In this document: in pieces, positions 46,601-58,620 of the stretch
Position numbering within the stretch: the stretch's first letter is position 1
Layout: each line of letters starts with the position of its first letter
DNA from: Rhynchonema sp. JSB1_4
Lineage: Eukaryota > Nematoda > Chromadorea > Monhysterida > Xyalidae
Reading direction: 5' to 3'
Assembly: GCA_030248065.1 (NCBI GenBank)
Contig: JASAMV010000441.1
Location: forward strand, 62,001 to 126,000
Length of the DNA stretch: 64,000 bases
Position numbers and translations under genes: made by a program
Notes under the pieces: generated by a model
Databases searched by the model: none
Told to the model about the DNA's origin: nothing
What the model saw: only the letters and a program-made list of their open reading frames with translations

Positions 46601-47908
46601 ATGTGAACAGAATAAGTGTCAAGTAATTGTGTCAACTGTGGGATTTTGGTAAACACAAAATTCACACGTGATACACAGTTTCTGAATAATAGCCTGATCA
46701 TCAGAATGTGTTAGGTTCTTTTTTCATGAACCATGAAAATGAATCACGGGACTTGCGACTGCCGTGAAAGTCATAAAACTTTGTCTCCAGGATTCCCAAA
46801 CCCAAACAGATGTGTCAATCAGTGCCCAACGGTAAAGTGGTTGACACACATCATTGACACACACACTCGACCGGCACCACAGTAATGGCAACGTCAAATG
46901 AGCCGGCAAACTGAACTGTTCGGTCGTCAACAGAGTTGTCTCAGAGATCTGTGTCCAAAACACAGCAATTGGCCTTTCTGGGAAGCAGGAAACCATGCAT
47001 ATACACATCAGCGAGCGTCGCTGGGTTTCATTATCCGGAACACTTTTCTTAACAAGCATTGAATTTGGGTGAGCTTGTATCCACATGCCAGTCACCAGGA
47101 CCTATCCAAAAGGCCTGTGCGAAAATATGCACGCGTAGAACGCTGGTCCCCTGTGATTGTCGGCCTAGTGACTACAAAGAATTATCCAAACGTGAAAAAA
47201 CACTGATGCTAATTCCACCTGCCCCCCCCCCCCAGTCAGACCTCCGAATCCTGGCCTGAGTCGTATATCGTAACCCTCCAATAGATTGCCTAACAGATAT
47301 GACGCATTCGAATAGGTGGCGTTGCCCACCGTTGTCGGCTTGGCCAGCGATGTCACCGCTGTTTGATCGCTACTGAAACATCAGGTGCGGCTGTGAGACG
47401 GGTAGATATTACCAATACCGTACCAAGTTTGAAGGCAAATACCATGACTACCACTCTGTTTGGATCGTGTTTTAACATTGAGCTAATTGGACCAACGTAA
47501 AGTTGGAGCCACATAAAGACTGACCGGACGCGGACTGAAAGTCGCGAGTTTGTCATGTGCAAAATGTTGCTGGCGGAGTTGATGCACTAACTTTGACCAG
47601 AGTAAAGGTGATAAATCTGAGGCATAGGAAACACCCTTTCACGCTGGTCAAAATATTGGTGCTAAAACCACCACTAATTAGCGATTGCACTGTACGTAAC
47701 GATTTTGTCAGAAAGTAAAATCAGGCCGTCAAAGCAAAATATAAACGAACAAAAACAAAAGCTAACTCAGGTTCCGTATGCGCCGAAAAGTTTGATCTTT
47801 GTTCACACATCAGACTGCTGTACTATGTACCTAAGATCCCTGAATCACCACTAACCCGGAGCACATGAATAGACATATTTTGGTGAGCAGCCACAAATAC
47901 GTGGTCAT
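37644..47908 (-). CDS. GABA-gated anion channel beta-type subunit (LCCH3/GAB-1 group), 15 exons
   Basis: A Cys-loop ligand-gated channel subunit at the plasma membrane of nerve or muscle. Exons in gene order: 47856-47908, 47242-47372, 45373-45440, 44929-45035, 44534-44653, 44080-44162, 43658-43795, 43118-43270, 42710-42804, 42108-42371, 39898-40040, 39361-39469, 38713-38792, 38243-38398 and 37644-37722. All junctions are in phase, giving 592 residues. Seen in order: signal peptide ([18 protein letters not shown]), [50 protein letters not shown], the Cys-loop from Cys167 to Cys181 with 13 residues between, IESYGYT, M1 (about 250-272), SARVALG before M2, [21 protein letters not shown]3 ([17 protein letters not shown]), a long loop rich in Ser/Pro/Lys, then [16 protein letters not shown] and M4. 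The M2 region and the M3 text closely match insect LCCH3. SARV before M2 resembles the PAR-type anion-selectivity segment. Confidence 0.93.
39022..39264. mobile_element. 243-bp TIR element in a channel-gene intron
   Basis: The left arm TATAGTAAATTTCCAAATTC and the right arm complement ending AATTTGGAAATTCACTATA are nearly exact for about 72 bases, through GCACAATAAAATACG and TTAATGTCACGTTC. The middle is short and GC-rich (CCAGCCAGCCAGGCAGC). TA occurs at both edges, as in the other TATAGT elements. Confidence 0.85.
40815..40863. repeat. Short hairpin, ATTGTAGTTGATG stem
   Basis: ATTGTAGTTGATG and CATCAACTACAAT pair with a GT-rich loop of about 23 bases. It lies in the 42108-40040 intron of the channel gene. 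The stem is too short for a typical microRNA precursor. Confidence 0.45.
41415..41505 (-). CDS. Possible alternative exon for the channel's cytoplasmic loop
   Basis: After acceptor GCTGATTTAG the frame opens with GAG ATG, as the 39898-40040 exon does, and reads [20 protein letters not shown] then [11 protein letters not shown]. It begins in phase 0, matching the donor at 42108. A GTGTTGG donor near 41415 would leave phase 2 and could join the exon at 39469, bypassing exon 39898-40040. Transcript evidence would be needed. The composition is plausible for an M3-M4 loop. Confidence 0.35.
41748..41805. repeat. GACCAGCGTAAA hairpin family member
   Basis: TTTGACCAGCTTAAAAATC and CTTTAAGCTGGTCGAGA form an imperfect hairpin of about 58 bases in a channel-gene intron. 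Confidence 0.55.
43433..43490. repeat. Hairpin, GGAGTTATACTTGTCC stem
   Basis: CTGGAGTTATACTTGTCC and GGACAAGTATAACTCCA are exact complements around a short loop containing TTTTAGACTTGTAG, adjoining a GACCGGAGTAAA half-word. It lies in the channel gene's intron between exons 43658-43795 and 43118-43270. Confidence 0.6.
43848..43968. repeat. Palindrome related to the TGGTCAAATCA TIR family
   Basis: GATCAAATCATCTCGTC with GTCGTCGAACACATG at the left mirrors CATGTGTTCGACGAC with GATGATTTGACGAC at the right. Words shared with the ends of the 49100-49349 element (TCAAATCA plus CGTCAA) suggest a common family. Confidence 0.55.
44250..44340. repeat. Dispersed repeat also at 23060-23140
   Basis: Both copies share CCAGCATATTTGACCCATTT, then an AGGCTTAGGCTCCAGCCGGG-type tract, and end CTGTGCCCCGGGAC. 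A further GGCCTAAGC-rich tract at 55060-55190 is looser. It lies in the channel gene's intron between exons 44534-44653 and 44080-44162. Confidence 0.6.
47592..47650. repeat. GACCAGCGTAAA hairpin family member
   Basis: TTTGACCAGAGTAAAGGTG and ACCCTTTCACGCTGGTCAAA form a clean hairpin of about 59 bases in channel-gene intron 1. Confidence 0.65.
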
Positions 47909-48524
47909 CGTGTCGCGTGTGTGCTCGCACCTTCAGCACGGCCAACGGCTACGTTCGATTATGCTGGCGTCCGGCCAACTCCGCACCAAAGTGAGAACCA
48001 ATCAAACAAATAGTGTAATCAATTCGTAATGATTCTGACAGCCGGCACCTGCACTGCTGGTTCTGACCGACCGTTTATTCAGCGGCTACAGTTGCAAATT
48101 TGTATAACCAACGGCGATTCAAACACATTTGTGTTTGCACGTGTGCAATTTGCAGCAGTTGCTTGCAGCTGGTTGTTGGTGCAGCTTTTGACCGTGACCG
48201 CCAGAGATCAATGGCATAATAATAGTAATCATTAAAGGCACACAGCAAGTGATTAAGTGCCCGTCATTTGTCGGCCGAAGCTAGCCACATTGTCTCGTTG
48301 CGCTGCGCGCTTGGCTCGAAAACTGAAACTCAACAACCGAATGGGTACATGTACACGTAAGGCAGACTGCATTTTGAATGGTTACTTATTTTTAGTTTTT
48401 TAGGTTCGGAAGTTTGGGTTTGATCTGAGAGGCATTCTGAAAAAGTTGATATACATGCGACTGAGGGTTTTTTACGGTAATTGCACCTGAGAACTACGCT
48501 ACAACAATACCTGGTGGACTAAAG

Positions 48525-48735
48525 GTCGATTTATACTTCTGACTTCCGGGAAGTAGAAGTCAAAATCGGGAGAAGTCACTACCACGCAGAAGTGCCCGGC
48601 AAGGCAGTGATTGCTTGTAGTGATTGCCTGTTCCACTCTCCAACCGCGCCGCCCACTCCCAACGCTACCGAACGGGCAGTCCCAAATTTCTGACTGCTAC
48701 TGCCGGGCAGTCAGAGTATAAACCGCCCTTAAATT
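48525..48735. repeat. Imperfect TIR element, GTCGATTTATACTTCTGACT ends
   Basis: AAGGTCGATTTATACTTCTG at the left mirrors AGTCAGAGTATAAACCGCCC at the right, with about 210 bases between the outer edges. The interior has paired GGGCAGTC / GACTTCCGGGAAG words. The arms are diverged. Confidence 0.45.
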
Positions 48736-49099
48736 TGTGGTTTTGTGGTCAGATTAGGTGCGTGGGCTCTGCATACGCAAATGATGACGTGGTTAAACAA
48801 CGACTGGCCTGGTCATCAATCAAACGTGTTGAAAACCAATGAGCACAGCAGAAAGTAGCTTTAGCTTGGATATTGTTGCAATAATAGGGGCATGACAACG
48901 ACGCTCAATGATCATTTTCCTCGGCCGGAACTCTCACATGGCGATGATTATATTATGCCCTTCAGTAGAAAAGGTGGGTTTATGAACGGCTGAACGCTAA
49001 ACAATAGATGATATTTTGTCAAGTCTGCAATTGAGATTACTGTCGATTGCAGAGTAGTTGACGTACATGGTTGACACGTGCGATCCGCGGCTAATATTG

Positions 49100-49349
49100 C
49101 AGTGGTCAAGTGATCAAATCAATTCGTCAACTCACAACAGCCCGAGTGAGCGCGAGAAATAATATTTTTTACCCATATACTTGAGTGGGTAATTTGCCTG
49201 ATGATGATGCTTTGTGGGCATCGAAACGTCGCATAAATAATTTTATTGCAAAGACATTGTGGTTTCGCTTCTCACAAAAGACAAACCAACATTATGCGAG
49301 AAATAATACATGGCATTCGGGGTGAGTTGACGAAGTGATTTGACCACTG
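49100..49349. mobile_element. 250-bp TIR element, CAGTGGTCAA ends, with hammerhead-like core
   Basis: The left end CAGTGGTCAAGTGATCAAAT and the right-end complement CAGTGGTCAAATCACTTCGT share about 28 bases with a small indel. Inside, at 49198-49227, CTGATGA is followed by a GATGC...GCATC hairpin and GAAAC, the conserved core order of hammerhead ribozymes. No protein frame is present. Confidence 0.65.
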
Positions 49350-51189
49350 TAACATTAGCCCGATCCGCTTCCTCTTGGTCTAATTTGGCTGAAATTGAAC
49401 GGTTGTGTCAATTGTGTCAAAACAAGGTAAGTATGAGCAGCACATCACCCTCTGGAGATCAACTACTCTACAATTTGGCTCATACCTTTTACAGTTACAT
49501 TGTTCGCAATGAGAGTAAAGTAGCGGGCTATCGCCGGCACAAACAAACAAGTGTAGGGAAAGTGGACCACCATGAACTTATATTTTACATCTGAGCAAGC
49601 ATGGGGACAAGCGGCCATATACATTCTCGTGACGTACATACAGTAGGTGCATATAGCTGCTCTAAGATCGATGGTTTTGATCAGAAGAGGGTCACATATG
49701 CATAGTGTACCCCCGCTGACAAGGATAGTCATATATTTCGGCTGGATATATGGAAGCGGGCCCTCGGCACAAGATGATCTCTGGCCCACTGCTGTCGGTG
49801 ACATATGACCGACCCTCATGTACATGACCAACCCTAACCGGCTACTACCCTGTACATTCGTCGGTACCGTAAACCACAATCGGCACGGTACCGTGGGAGG
49901 TCTCAATTGATGTTAGGCCAATCCAGGCCTGAGCCCAGAAATGGGTTACGTTAATTGTCGAAAGCTAATGTTCCGTAAAGCGCGCATAATGCATTTCGAC
50001 CGGTAAGACCGGTTTCGAAACTCGATTGCGGTAAAAAAAGAAGTCCTCAAAAACTAACGGGCCCCAAGAAATTATCCACAGCGGGCAGCATATTTTATAA
50101 TATGTATGAAAACAGTGGGTCGGATAGAAAAAACCGCTTGTAAACGTCGCAACAGTAGTCAGCAAGCAATATGCTGCATGTAAGAGGACCAGGCACGAAG
50201 AGACAATAGACTTCGCGTTGGTGGGCTGGTGCATACATCAAGCACTCTCCAAGTACGCAATGGAACCAACCAACTTATTCCTAGTTGACAAAGAACAAAA
50301 ACATGTGCTGCTGCCACAAGAGGGGCACAAGCGCCGAAGACAATTGCCACTCAAGCACAAAACCATGCACCGGCTGACACATGGGGCATGCACTGTTAAA
50401 AGACCAATTTTGCTGAAAGTTGGCCGCATATACACCATGCGAGTGTGCAAGGTTGTACACTCAAAGATGCTTGTGCGTACAGTACTGTACGTGTGGGCAC
50501 CGGAGCTTTCCCCTTGCAACCCCCGGTGCGACAAATGAAAATAGTGGAAAAACTTCCACTTTTTCCTCATAAATATTTTAGCCCACGCACGTGGAACCCT
50601 CCCCACTCCCACCAGCCTTGGGCTATCGGTAGAACAGCTTCCACCTCGCTTCTTAACAGTTCAAATGGAACAGTAAATTGATCTTTGTAAGGCTGGTTTT
50701 ATGTTTGTGAAGTACTACCATAATATTGAGCAAGGGTTTGCCCAAAATGAGAATCAGGAAACGTTACTTGGAACATACATACGATAATTCTGATCAGGAC
50801 GGGGGTGCTCAAACTGGAAAACTCCGCTAATCATACACTTATGCCAAGATATACATACCTACCAATGCGTGGTGGCATCTAGATGGTTACAAGCAGAACG
50901 TATAGGGATGACATCATTGGGTGTGACTGAAGAGTATGGGCACCCAACTGTAGGTACCACATATGTACTTTAGTCCACGGGTGCACATTAACTGTGGAGC
51001 TAATGTAGAGCGCGACTGAATGGATGTTGCTTATACGGCCGCGAGTGTACATGTGTTCATTCACTACATTATGAGTAAAGCCCGTGTGGCCAGCCAAAGG
51101 CATCGGCACCACTTTGGGCATCGGTCCGGGTTATGTCTTGGTCGTTTGACTATTTTGCATTCAAATTTTATCAATGAATTTACTGATGG

Positions 51190-51255
51190 CACTGATTTGA
51201 CCAGCGTAAAGGCAGCTGACAGAAACACTTTTTTGTGCTGGTCGAAATTGGTGTC
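51190..51255. repeat. GACCAGCGTAAA hairpin family member
   Basis: ATTTGACCAGCGTAAAGGC and TTTTTGTGCTGGTCGAAAT form an imperfect hairpin of about 60 bases. Confidence 0.6.
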
Positions 51256-52162
51256 AGCAGGGTCGCTTGATTTTCCACTCAAACAGTGGCGTGACCGAGA
51301 CAAATCCGATCCTGCCCGACCTGATAACCCAGTCTGATACTGTATCAGCCCGGTACTGGCTGCTGGTGCTTTTGTGTCAGCGGGCAAGACGCTACGGAAA
51401 GGAGTAAAAAATGGTCGTCACGGCTTTAGACGAACATGCCAATGCCAACACCGCCGTCTTCTGAATGTCAGACTCGCTGAAAGCGTGCACAATCCAGTGC
51501 GGGCGAAAACCAATATCGTAAAAAGCACCTGGTGTGGTCTCGGAGGCCGGACTTTGTGTTTGTGTTTTTGGAAGGTCCGAGAGCAATATTTTAACATCCA
51601 TTCAATCTGGTTCGAAAGGTCTTGTCTGAGATGTCTGGTTGACACTGGTGATAACAGGCTGTTTTCGATAGACTGTGTATGTTCTAAAAAGTTGTTTCAT
51701 GCAAGAGCGTGCGAGCAATTTTTAGCCCGTCAAGTCAGGTCATGACGTCATGTGAGGATCAACAATTTGGCCCATTGGAAAGCAAAACGGTGGAAAAAAG
51801 TTACAGCACCTACATAATTACGTTTTTCTACGCACGGTACATCCCAGACAATTACGGAACAGCTATACGCAACAGTGTGCTGCTGGGCCGAAATGCAACA
51901 AAAGTGCCACACCGTTTCACTTTCGTGCCTTTGGGAGTAAAAATATACAGTGCCATAACAACAAGCATAATAAGACCTTCGGCTTTGGGCTAAATTTTGC
52001 TTGCATATGTGAAGATGCTACAATGTATGCAAGTCCAACAGCAAGTACAGTTATTCAGAATTTACAGCATGCCATGTGCGTTGCCTGAATCAAAAAGCGC
52101 GAAACCAAGTGCTTCGCCTCAGCTCGGAATTGATCTGCAGGTTGTATTTGTTGCTGTTGGAT

Positions 52163-52530
52163 CAGTGGCGTGGGAGAGGGGGCATAATTCACGGGGTACA
52201 GCAGGTATGTACATATGTACGTACCTCGTCAGTGCTCAGGTGATACGCTACCCCTCCGAGAAGACACAAGAAGGAAAACGGACCCCTAAATCGCAAGATT
52301 TTCACTCTCGAACACTTCAAAAGTAAAAAATCGAGCGCTTCGCGCGTTAAATACACGAATTTTCACTGGTTTCCAGTGGTTTCTGAAACAAAAAGAAGTC
52401 AAAATTTTCGTGCGCGTTTCTGCTGCTTTCACTTGACTGATGTATGGCTTAGTAAGCGCAGAATTTTGAACCTGCACTGGATAAACGTCTCATAAAATGG
52501 AACAAGCACTGGATAAAAATGACTTTTAAT
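52163..52530. mobile_element. CAGTGGCG-type element, copy 2
   Basis: It starts near ATCAGTGGCGTGGGAGAGGG. It shares ACCCCTAAATCGCAAG, TTTCACTCTCGAACACTTC, GCTTCGCGCGTTAAATACAC and AACAAGCACTGGATAAAAAT with the 18726-19116 copy. The right end is not sharply defined. Confidence 0.55.
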
Positions 52531-55500
52531 CCAGGTACAATCTCTAAAGTCAGACGTATAGCTATGTACGTCCCTGTGTTGGACTATGCGTTACATGTCC
52601 CAGTACTATATGTAGGTTGGCTGCCAGAAACCACAATAATGCTCTCCACCGTTTCATACCTATGTAGTTCAGCTGGGGGGCACTTGAGAAGCGCCACAAA
52701 GTCATAGTATATGTACGTTATGGCGTGCGGTCCCAAATCATATTCTGACGTGCTATGGGCGACACATGAAGAGGCTTTATTTGGCGTCGGCGTTTCCTCG
52801 CGCCAAGAAGAAGATGGGTGAAGCAGACGGCAAGCCACAGACCGGTATCTAAACTTGGTGAGCAGCTCGGATCGGCTTCGGCGGTCACGCCGCGTTTTGT
52901 ATTCAGACGGTGTTTTGATTCGATAATTGTTTGTGAATGCGGCATTGATTTCGACGAAAACAGTACTGTGTGGTCAGAAACAACGTTTGCGCTGTTGGAA
53001 GCAGGTGACCAAAGGGCCATATCAAACGGCATTGCCGACACTCCAATCGCTCCCGCGCATGGCGCATTTTTAGATCTATTTAATTTTTAGGACTGTGATT
53101 TCAAGCAGTTCTGTCGCAAAATACACAGTTTAAACAAGATTTGCGTGCGCCAACTCGTATTGCAGCCCAACACCAACCGTCGTGGCAGCAGTACTCGTCG
53201 TCAGAGTCGATACGACTCCGAAAGTGCCGCGACCAAGACCATAGCGTTCAGCAAGTTTGATAGCCTAGCCAGAGTCATGATATAATCATTGCATCGCATG
53301 TGTGCTGTCGTCTCGAGCGTATTTTTAACGTTTCGGAAACTCAACAAACACGAAAATGCAGGCGCGTGTGGGTGGGCGCTTATACTTGACGCCGGCGGCG
53401 CATGCTCATGTGTTGAAAAAAGCAGTGAGAAAACGTTGAGAGAGGTGCAAGATATCTGGCACAAAGCCTGCGGCCGAGTGTGGTTCTGCTCAAATATCAA
53501 GATTTTTTCGTTGTTCAAAACTAGAGACAGACAATTTACGGGAGCGATGGGTAAACAACCATCGCGTCCAAAGTGAGAGGATTCCGTCTTTTGAGTGTCT
53601 GCCGGCGGGCGTATCCGTGTCTGAGTAAAAACAAGTTGGAGAACAGTTTGAGCAAGAGGGCACGCCAACGGCAGGCGGAACAGATTTATACGTGTGCACG
53701 TGACGCGAGTGCGAGTCTTGAGAATTTTGTGCGCAAGTTTGCGTCATCATGAGCGCAAACCATGGACTGTATACGGTTTAAAAGGGGACGAAAATAAATT
53801 AAAGCGAATAAGCGAAAGACGGTTGTCGGTGTGGAAAGCATCGATGCAGTACGTGTATATACATAAATACCTATGTTATACACATGATGGGATTGTGATA
53901 AATAATAAAGTCTGATTTTCACACGCTCTAAATGGGATCGCGCTCACGACTAGAGACGACACCACCAAGCTATTGGGCGAATTGTAAGGGACGCGGCGGA
54001 ATATGGTTGAGTGACACGTTCTACTGACGTGCAGCGTTATGGTGCTTGGATATTGGTTGGTACCACATAAACTTTGAGTTTTCCAGATATAAGATAAAAT
54101 GCTTAAAGGTTGCGACAGTCGAGTGTGACAAAAGGCTCCTAAAATGAGTCTGGAGACTGATTAAAAATAAGGAAACTTTCCAAATTGTCATGAATCTGGA
54201 AAACAGTTTCTTTAAAATGGTGGCTGCGGGCTGTGTGAAACATGTGATCGATTAGCTGTAATAAAATCTTGTGTCCTTTTATTATTTCAGTGGGCTCTCC
54301 GTAACGACAGAAATGTTATTGCAGAAATATTGAAATGTAAATACTTGACTCTGGCCTATGTAGTTCTCACAAAGAACTCAACCGTCATATACTTTATTGT
54401 TTGTGCATACACGAACTACTGCCACCAACCCAGCGGGCTCAAGCAGTTTCTTGAAGTTCTCGTTCCACAATAATGTTGAATTGTCTGGCCTGGCTTGCTG
54501 CTGTCAGCGAGAAAGTCACACTTAAATCCACAGCGATAGAAAATAAATCCCGGAACTAGCGCATAACACCTGCATATGACAGGCCAAAAGAAAATCTGCA
54601 CAGACCTGTACCGACATCATGCCCCAAGGAATCTAATGCACCAATGCACAAGGCTGGCGAACGGCGGAAGGCGGTTATCACTTTCTGCAGCATGCGTGTG
54701 TGTGACTGACTGGCGCGCACGCGGGAGCTCGCATTGTCTTATTGGCCGGTCGGTGTATGCACTTTTCTGGGTCGGGGGGGGGGGAGAGGGGTGCAAAATG
54801 GATTGGGTCATATTCTGCGCGTTCGTTGCTTCAATAATTTCGACCAGCGTAACATTGTTCTTCCTTTCCATGAGCAGTGAGAAACTTGTACGCCGGTAAA
54901 ATGGAGAAACAATGAACTCACATGATGTGAAACAACGCATTTTTCACCCCGACCACGCCAGCGTGCCAACAAAGTGCATACCGGCCCATGTGTGCGAGCA
55001 TTTTTTATTTTCAGCCCCCGAATCGAGCAGAAAAAAGCACGTGGGTGCTAGATTGGCTCGCGCCGGGCGAAGGTTGGGCTTAGGCCTATGGTTGCCCGAA
55101 GCGCAGGCCTAAGCATAAGCTCAAGCCTGAACGTAGGCCTAAAACTAAGTCCAAGCCTCGAGGTAGGCATAGGCCTGAGTCAAACCCCATTCCTAAAGGC
55201 CCCCTCCGCGAGCTAATCTAGTACCAGCACACACGTGTAGGTGTAATACACACAGTATGGCAATGCACCACATTGGCAAGCTACATATACTATCCTTGTC
55301 CCAAACTCTTGGGTACAGCTGCGGGGTGTTTCATAAGGATGGACTGATGGTATTAAATCGACGATACAACCAAGGCACCTTGAATAGCGGCGCAACTATC
55401 TCAAAAAATGCGGTAGCATTGCTGGTGCGTGTGGTCGCCGGTTTGCATTTTTGTTTGGTTCCCCAGGCGATGCATTTGGTAAGCAAGTATTAGTAGACCG

Positions 55501-55773
55501 CCGTACAATGCTGTATATTGCTTGCGAATGCATTGACACCTTTGCCGCAAGCATGAGCACCCCCAAAGGCTTGCGCCATAGACATGTGAACTGGTAAATT
55601 GACGTTCAGATAGGGTTAGTGCTATGACCTCATGAGTGCGCCAACAACAGTTTCATTAAACGAACACAGCTTAAAGATGCTTTGCACTGAAACAAACATT
55701 TCTGTGCAATGTTCCCGCGAAAAAAAAAACTCAAAAGAAGCCCTTGACGCCGTCACTGTTACACATATTGTAC

Positions 55774-55902
55774 TCCGGTCTCTGAGAGAACAGAGAACAA
55801 AATCCTAGCGCGCTAATTGGTTGCTGAACGCACGTGAGAAATTGGGCCAATCGAGCCAATCAGAGCGTGAGAAATTGTTCTCTGTTCTCTCGGAGAACGA
55901 TG
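55774..55902. repeat. CTCTCGGAGAAC palindrome
   Basis: CTCTGAGAGAACAGAGAACA with GCGCGCTAATTGG at the left is mirrored by CCAATCAGAGCGTGAG and TTCTCTGTTCTCTCGGAG at the right, about 129 bases in all. A solo arm lies at 3563-3615. Confidence 0.65.
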
Positions 55903-56893
55903 TATACATACATATGTATAAATAGGCCTTTACGCCATCAAGGGCTCGATCCAGTCTGTGGCATCCTAACCAAACAGTCATTGCACGCGGCATTAGGCCT
56001 AGACTTGGTCTTCGGTTCACGGTAAGTTCGAAGCCTGAAACAATCCAAAAAGTGCAAAATTCATGAATACACGCATCAATGACCTGGGCATGGATCAAAA
56101 TCAGTGTCAGACGCAAGGTCTTCCAGAAGTGACCACAAGAAACTGGTGTTCGGGAGCAAGACAATTCATATACATACATACATAGGTGTCAATTCAGAAG
56201 GCTTACCGAAAAGCCAACTCACGCGTTGTGTCAATTGAGTAAATAAAATGCGAGAATTCGTGTATGCCTTCGCAGAGGCTAATTTTATCGCAGGGTAATA
56301 GTCCACCAACGATATAAATAGCAAGCTGCCATTGATATATCCGCAAGTTTCGCAAAGGAGTACCACACAAAGGCTATACCTATTAGTGCGTGGATTTGCT
56401 TGCGGCTGTGCTGCACCACTTGCACAAAGCGCTGTTATGGTTTTGGTGCTGGTGGCAGGCATAATGCGTTGATCACTGGAGAGACGATGACTCTGACGAT
56501 GGTCCCGGAAACAAACCAACAGTTAGACGGGCAAGAGCCGAAACCCGCCAGTAAGTGATCAACGCGCTGTGCGTCCCAGAATGTATATGGGTGCTGAAAT
56601 GTTGGTCTGTTTCGCCCTGCTTTCGTAGACAGACCGAGGCGCCAGGGCTCGTCAGTGTGACGCTTCTGGCAAATTTGCCTCCCCAAAGCCCCACCAGCAG
56701 CACAGCACAAGCACCACAATCTTGGAAAAGCTACCAGCCAGCGTTATGGAGAAATGGCTGTTTGAGCAGCAGTGAAACCAAGCACAGACAATTTTTCATT
56801 CTGTCGGCCATTATAGTAGGGTTCAATGTGGTGTATCACAAATACCCACGCAGGCCTGTGTCTACAAGTGTGACTGAGGTTCGCAAGCTTACA

Positions 56894-57287
56894 CAGGTAT
56901 ATACCGTATTTCCTCCAACTGAAGTCCCCTCTCATGGAAACTCCGTGTCGCGCATACATTGAAAAATTGGAAGTCCCCTTCCCAATAGAAGCCCCTAGTG
57001 TTGTGTGCCGTACCCGCAGTTCTGTGCTATTTATTGTGTACGAAAGGATGTTAGAACAGTGAAAACGACTACGACTATGTTTTCGAAATTCAGGTCTTAT
57101 TTCTCTTGTCATAAACTCACTGGATATATGCTTCCTCGTTGAGGACATTTGTCATAATGCACATTAGCTTAAGCCAGAATGTCACTAAAAAATACAAGCC
57201 GCCCCCCCCTAAGAAGCCACAAGGTCAGAAGGTCGCTAAAAAAAGTATAAGCCCGGGCTTCTATTAGGGAAATACGGTATATACCTG
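56894..57287. mobile_element. 394-bp element with 20-bp perfect TIRs
   Basis: CAGGTATATACCGTATTTCC at 56894-56913 is exactly mirrored at 57268-57287. Interior words repeat in both orientations (GAAGTCCCC, AGAAGCCC, AGAAGCCAC). No transposase is present. The superfamily is uncertain. Confidence 0.75.
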
Positions 57288-57680
57288 CCACTGGAATAAA
57301 AAATGCCACAAGCACCAGCGTGAAGCTGAATAGCTGGCAAGGTTTTCACCGAAACGGAAGCAAGCATAAATAAAGCGTACTACTACCCACAGGGACCGAA
57401 CTCATAGGTTTTCTACGATGGGTGTACATTACTATGGATTGTTTATCAGAAGCATAATATGAGTCCAATGCAGCAGCAGAAAGTATAGGAAACTACAAGA
57501 ATTACAAAAATATGTACATTATACAAGGCAAACAAAAAACGCGCTTATTCGTAAGAAAATGTGCGCAGCGACTCTCGGTGGCGCGGTGGAGGGATTGAAG
57601 CGCCCAGGCGGCAAGAAAAAGTGCTGCGCTCGTAGATCTTTTACCGCCATACAGTGCAAAATATGCGCATAGCGCACGTG

Positions 57681-58010
57681 TATAGTCCGTCCACCAGCTC
57701 ATGGCACTTTGTGTTGCTGCTAGCCGGTTTGTTCCCTTCCTCCACGTTCTAATGAAAGAGAAATTGAGCGTGAGCGATTTTGCAAAAAAAAACTTAAAAA
57801 ATAAGAAATGTGTCGAAAACGATTGAATTCGATCAAATTTAAAATTAAATTAAATTAAAATCGATAAAACGTCAATTTCATAAAAACAGCAATTTAGGAG
57901 CAAAAATAATTTTTTTTGGAAACTCAATTTCTCTTTCATTAGGACGTGGAGGAAGGGAACAAACCAGCCAGCAGCAACACAAAGTGCCATGAGCTGGTGG
58001 ACGGACTATA
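57681..58010. mobile_element. Palindromic MITE-like element, copy 2
   Basis: The same 330-base structure as 10544-10872, from TATAGTCCGTCCACCAGCTC to the complementary GACTATA, with the same AT-rich centre (CGAAAACGATTGAATTCGAT). Its presence here, far from the Hox exon, shows that the shared sequence belongs to a mobile family. Confidence 0.88.
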
Positions 58011-58416
58011 CACCAGGTATGCATTGTATGCAACATACATCTGGCACTAAAAGTAATGCAAATTATGGTCATAGATGTTGTCGGTCATGTGCCAAACCGC
58101 AACAGAGCGTCTCGCGTCGGTACACATTGCGTGACGGGTGACCACATGGTGTGACTGTGTGTTGTGTGTGTATGTACATATGTGTGTGGTGAAAGCTGAG
58201 GCTCTTTTTACGCTCGCGGCACCGCTGCTGCAACACGAAAAGATGCAAGATAAGGCGCTGGCCGGCCGCCCCGTATCCACCACATACAACGCGCATTTTT
58301 TCGGCAAGTGCCCATATGCGTGCAAGTATGTATATACGTAACTGCTCGTGAGCATTTGGGTTAGTGCTGCCTGTCCTCAGGCAGATAGATACTGTACGTA
58401 CAGTACAATGTGTACA

Positions 58417-58620
58417 GTCTTCCCTCTCTATGATGACTTTAATAAGCGGGCGTTCTGCGGGATCAGAAATGTTCGGCAGACCAAACTGGTACAGTCGCCT
58501 AACGTTTTCGTCACCATCCCTGAGGAGGTCGACTTTACTGAGGATGTACTGCAGAACAGTGTCCCCATGCGCTGCAGCTGCACATGCACAAACGTCGATT
58601 AGCATTGGCATTAAGCCGCA
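58417..58620. mobile_element. Possible pogo/Tigger-like element end
   Basis: TACAGTCTTCCCTCTCTATG and AAGCGGGCGTTCTGCGGG resemble the CAGT..TCCCTC..TATAACG terminus typical of pogo/Tigger elements. Similar ACAGTCTATCCTCTTTATA ends lie at 18197 and 20505. A minus-strand frame here (HGDTVLQYILSKVDLLRDG then DENVRRLYQFGLPN) looks protein-like but overlaps this terminus. I have not identified the other end. Confidence 0.35.

Noticed and set aside
46724..47095. 123-residue minus-strand frame
   Set aside because: It contains a GTGGTTGAC dispersed word and shows no domain; probably chance.
53201..53668. 155-residue minus-strand frame
   Set aside because: There is no domain, and it is Ser/Thr/His-rich throughout without splice signals; an overlapping plus-strand frame is equally plausible.
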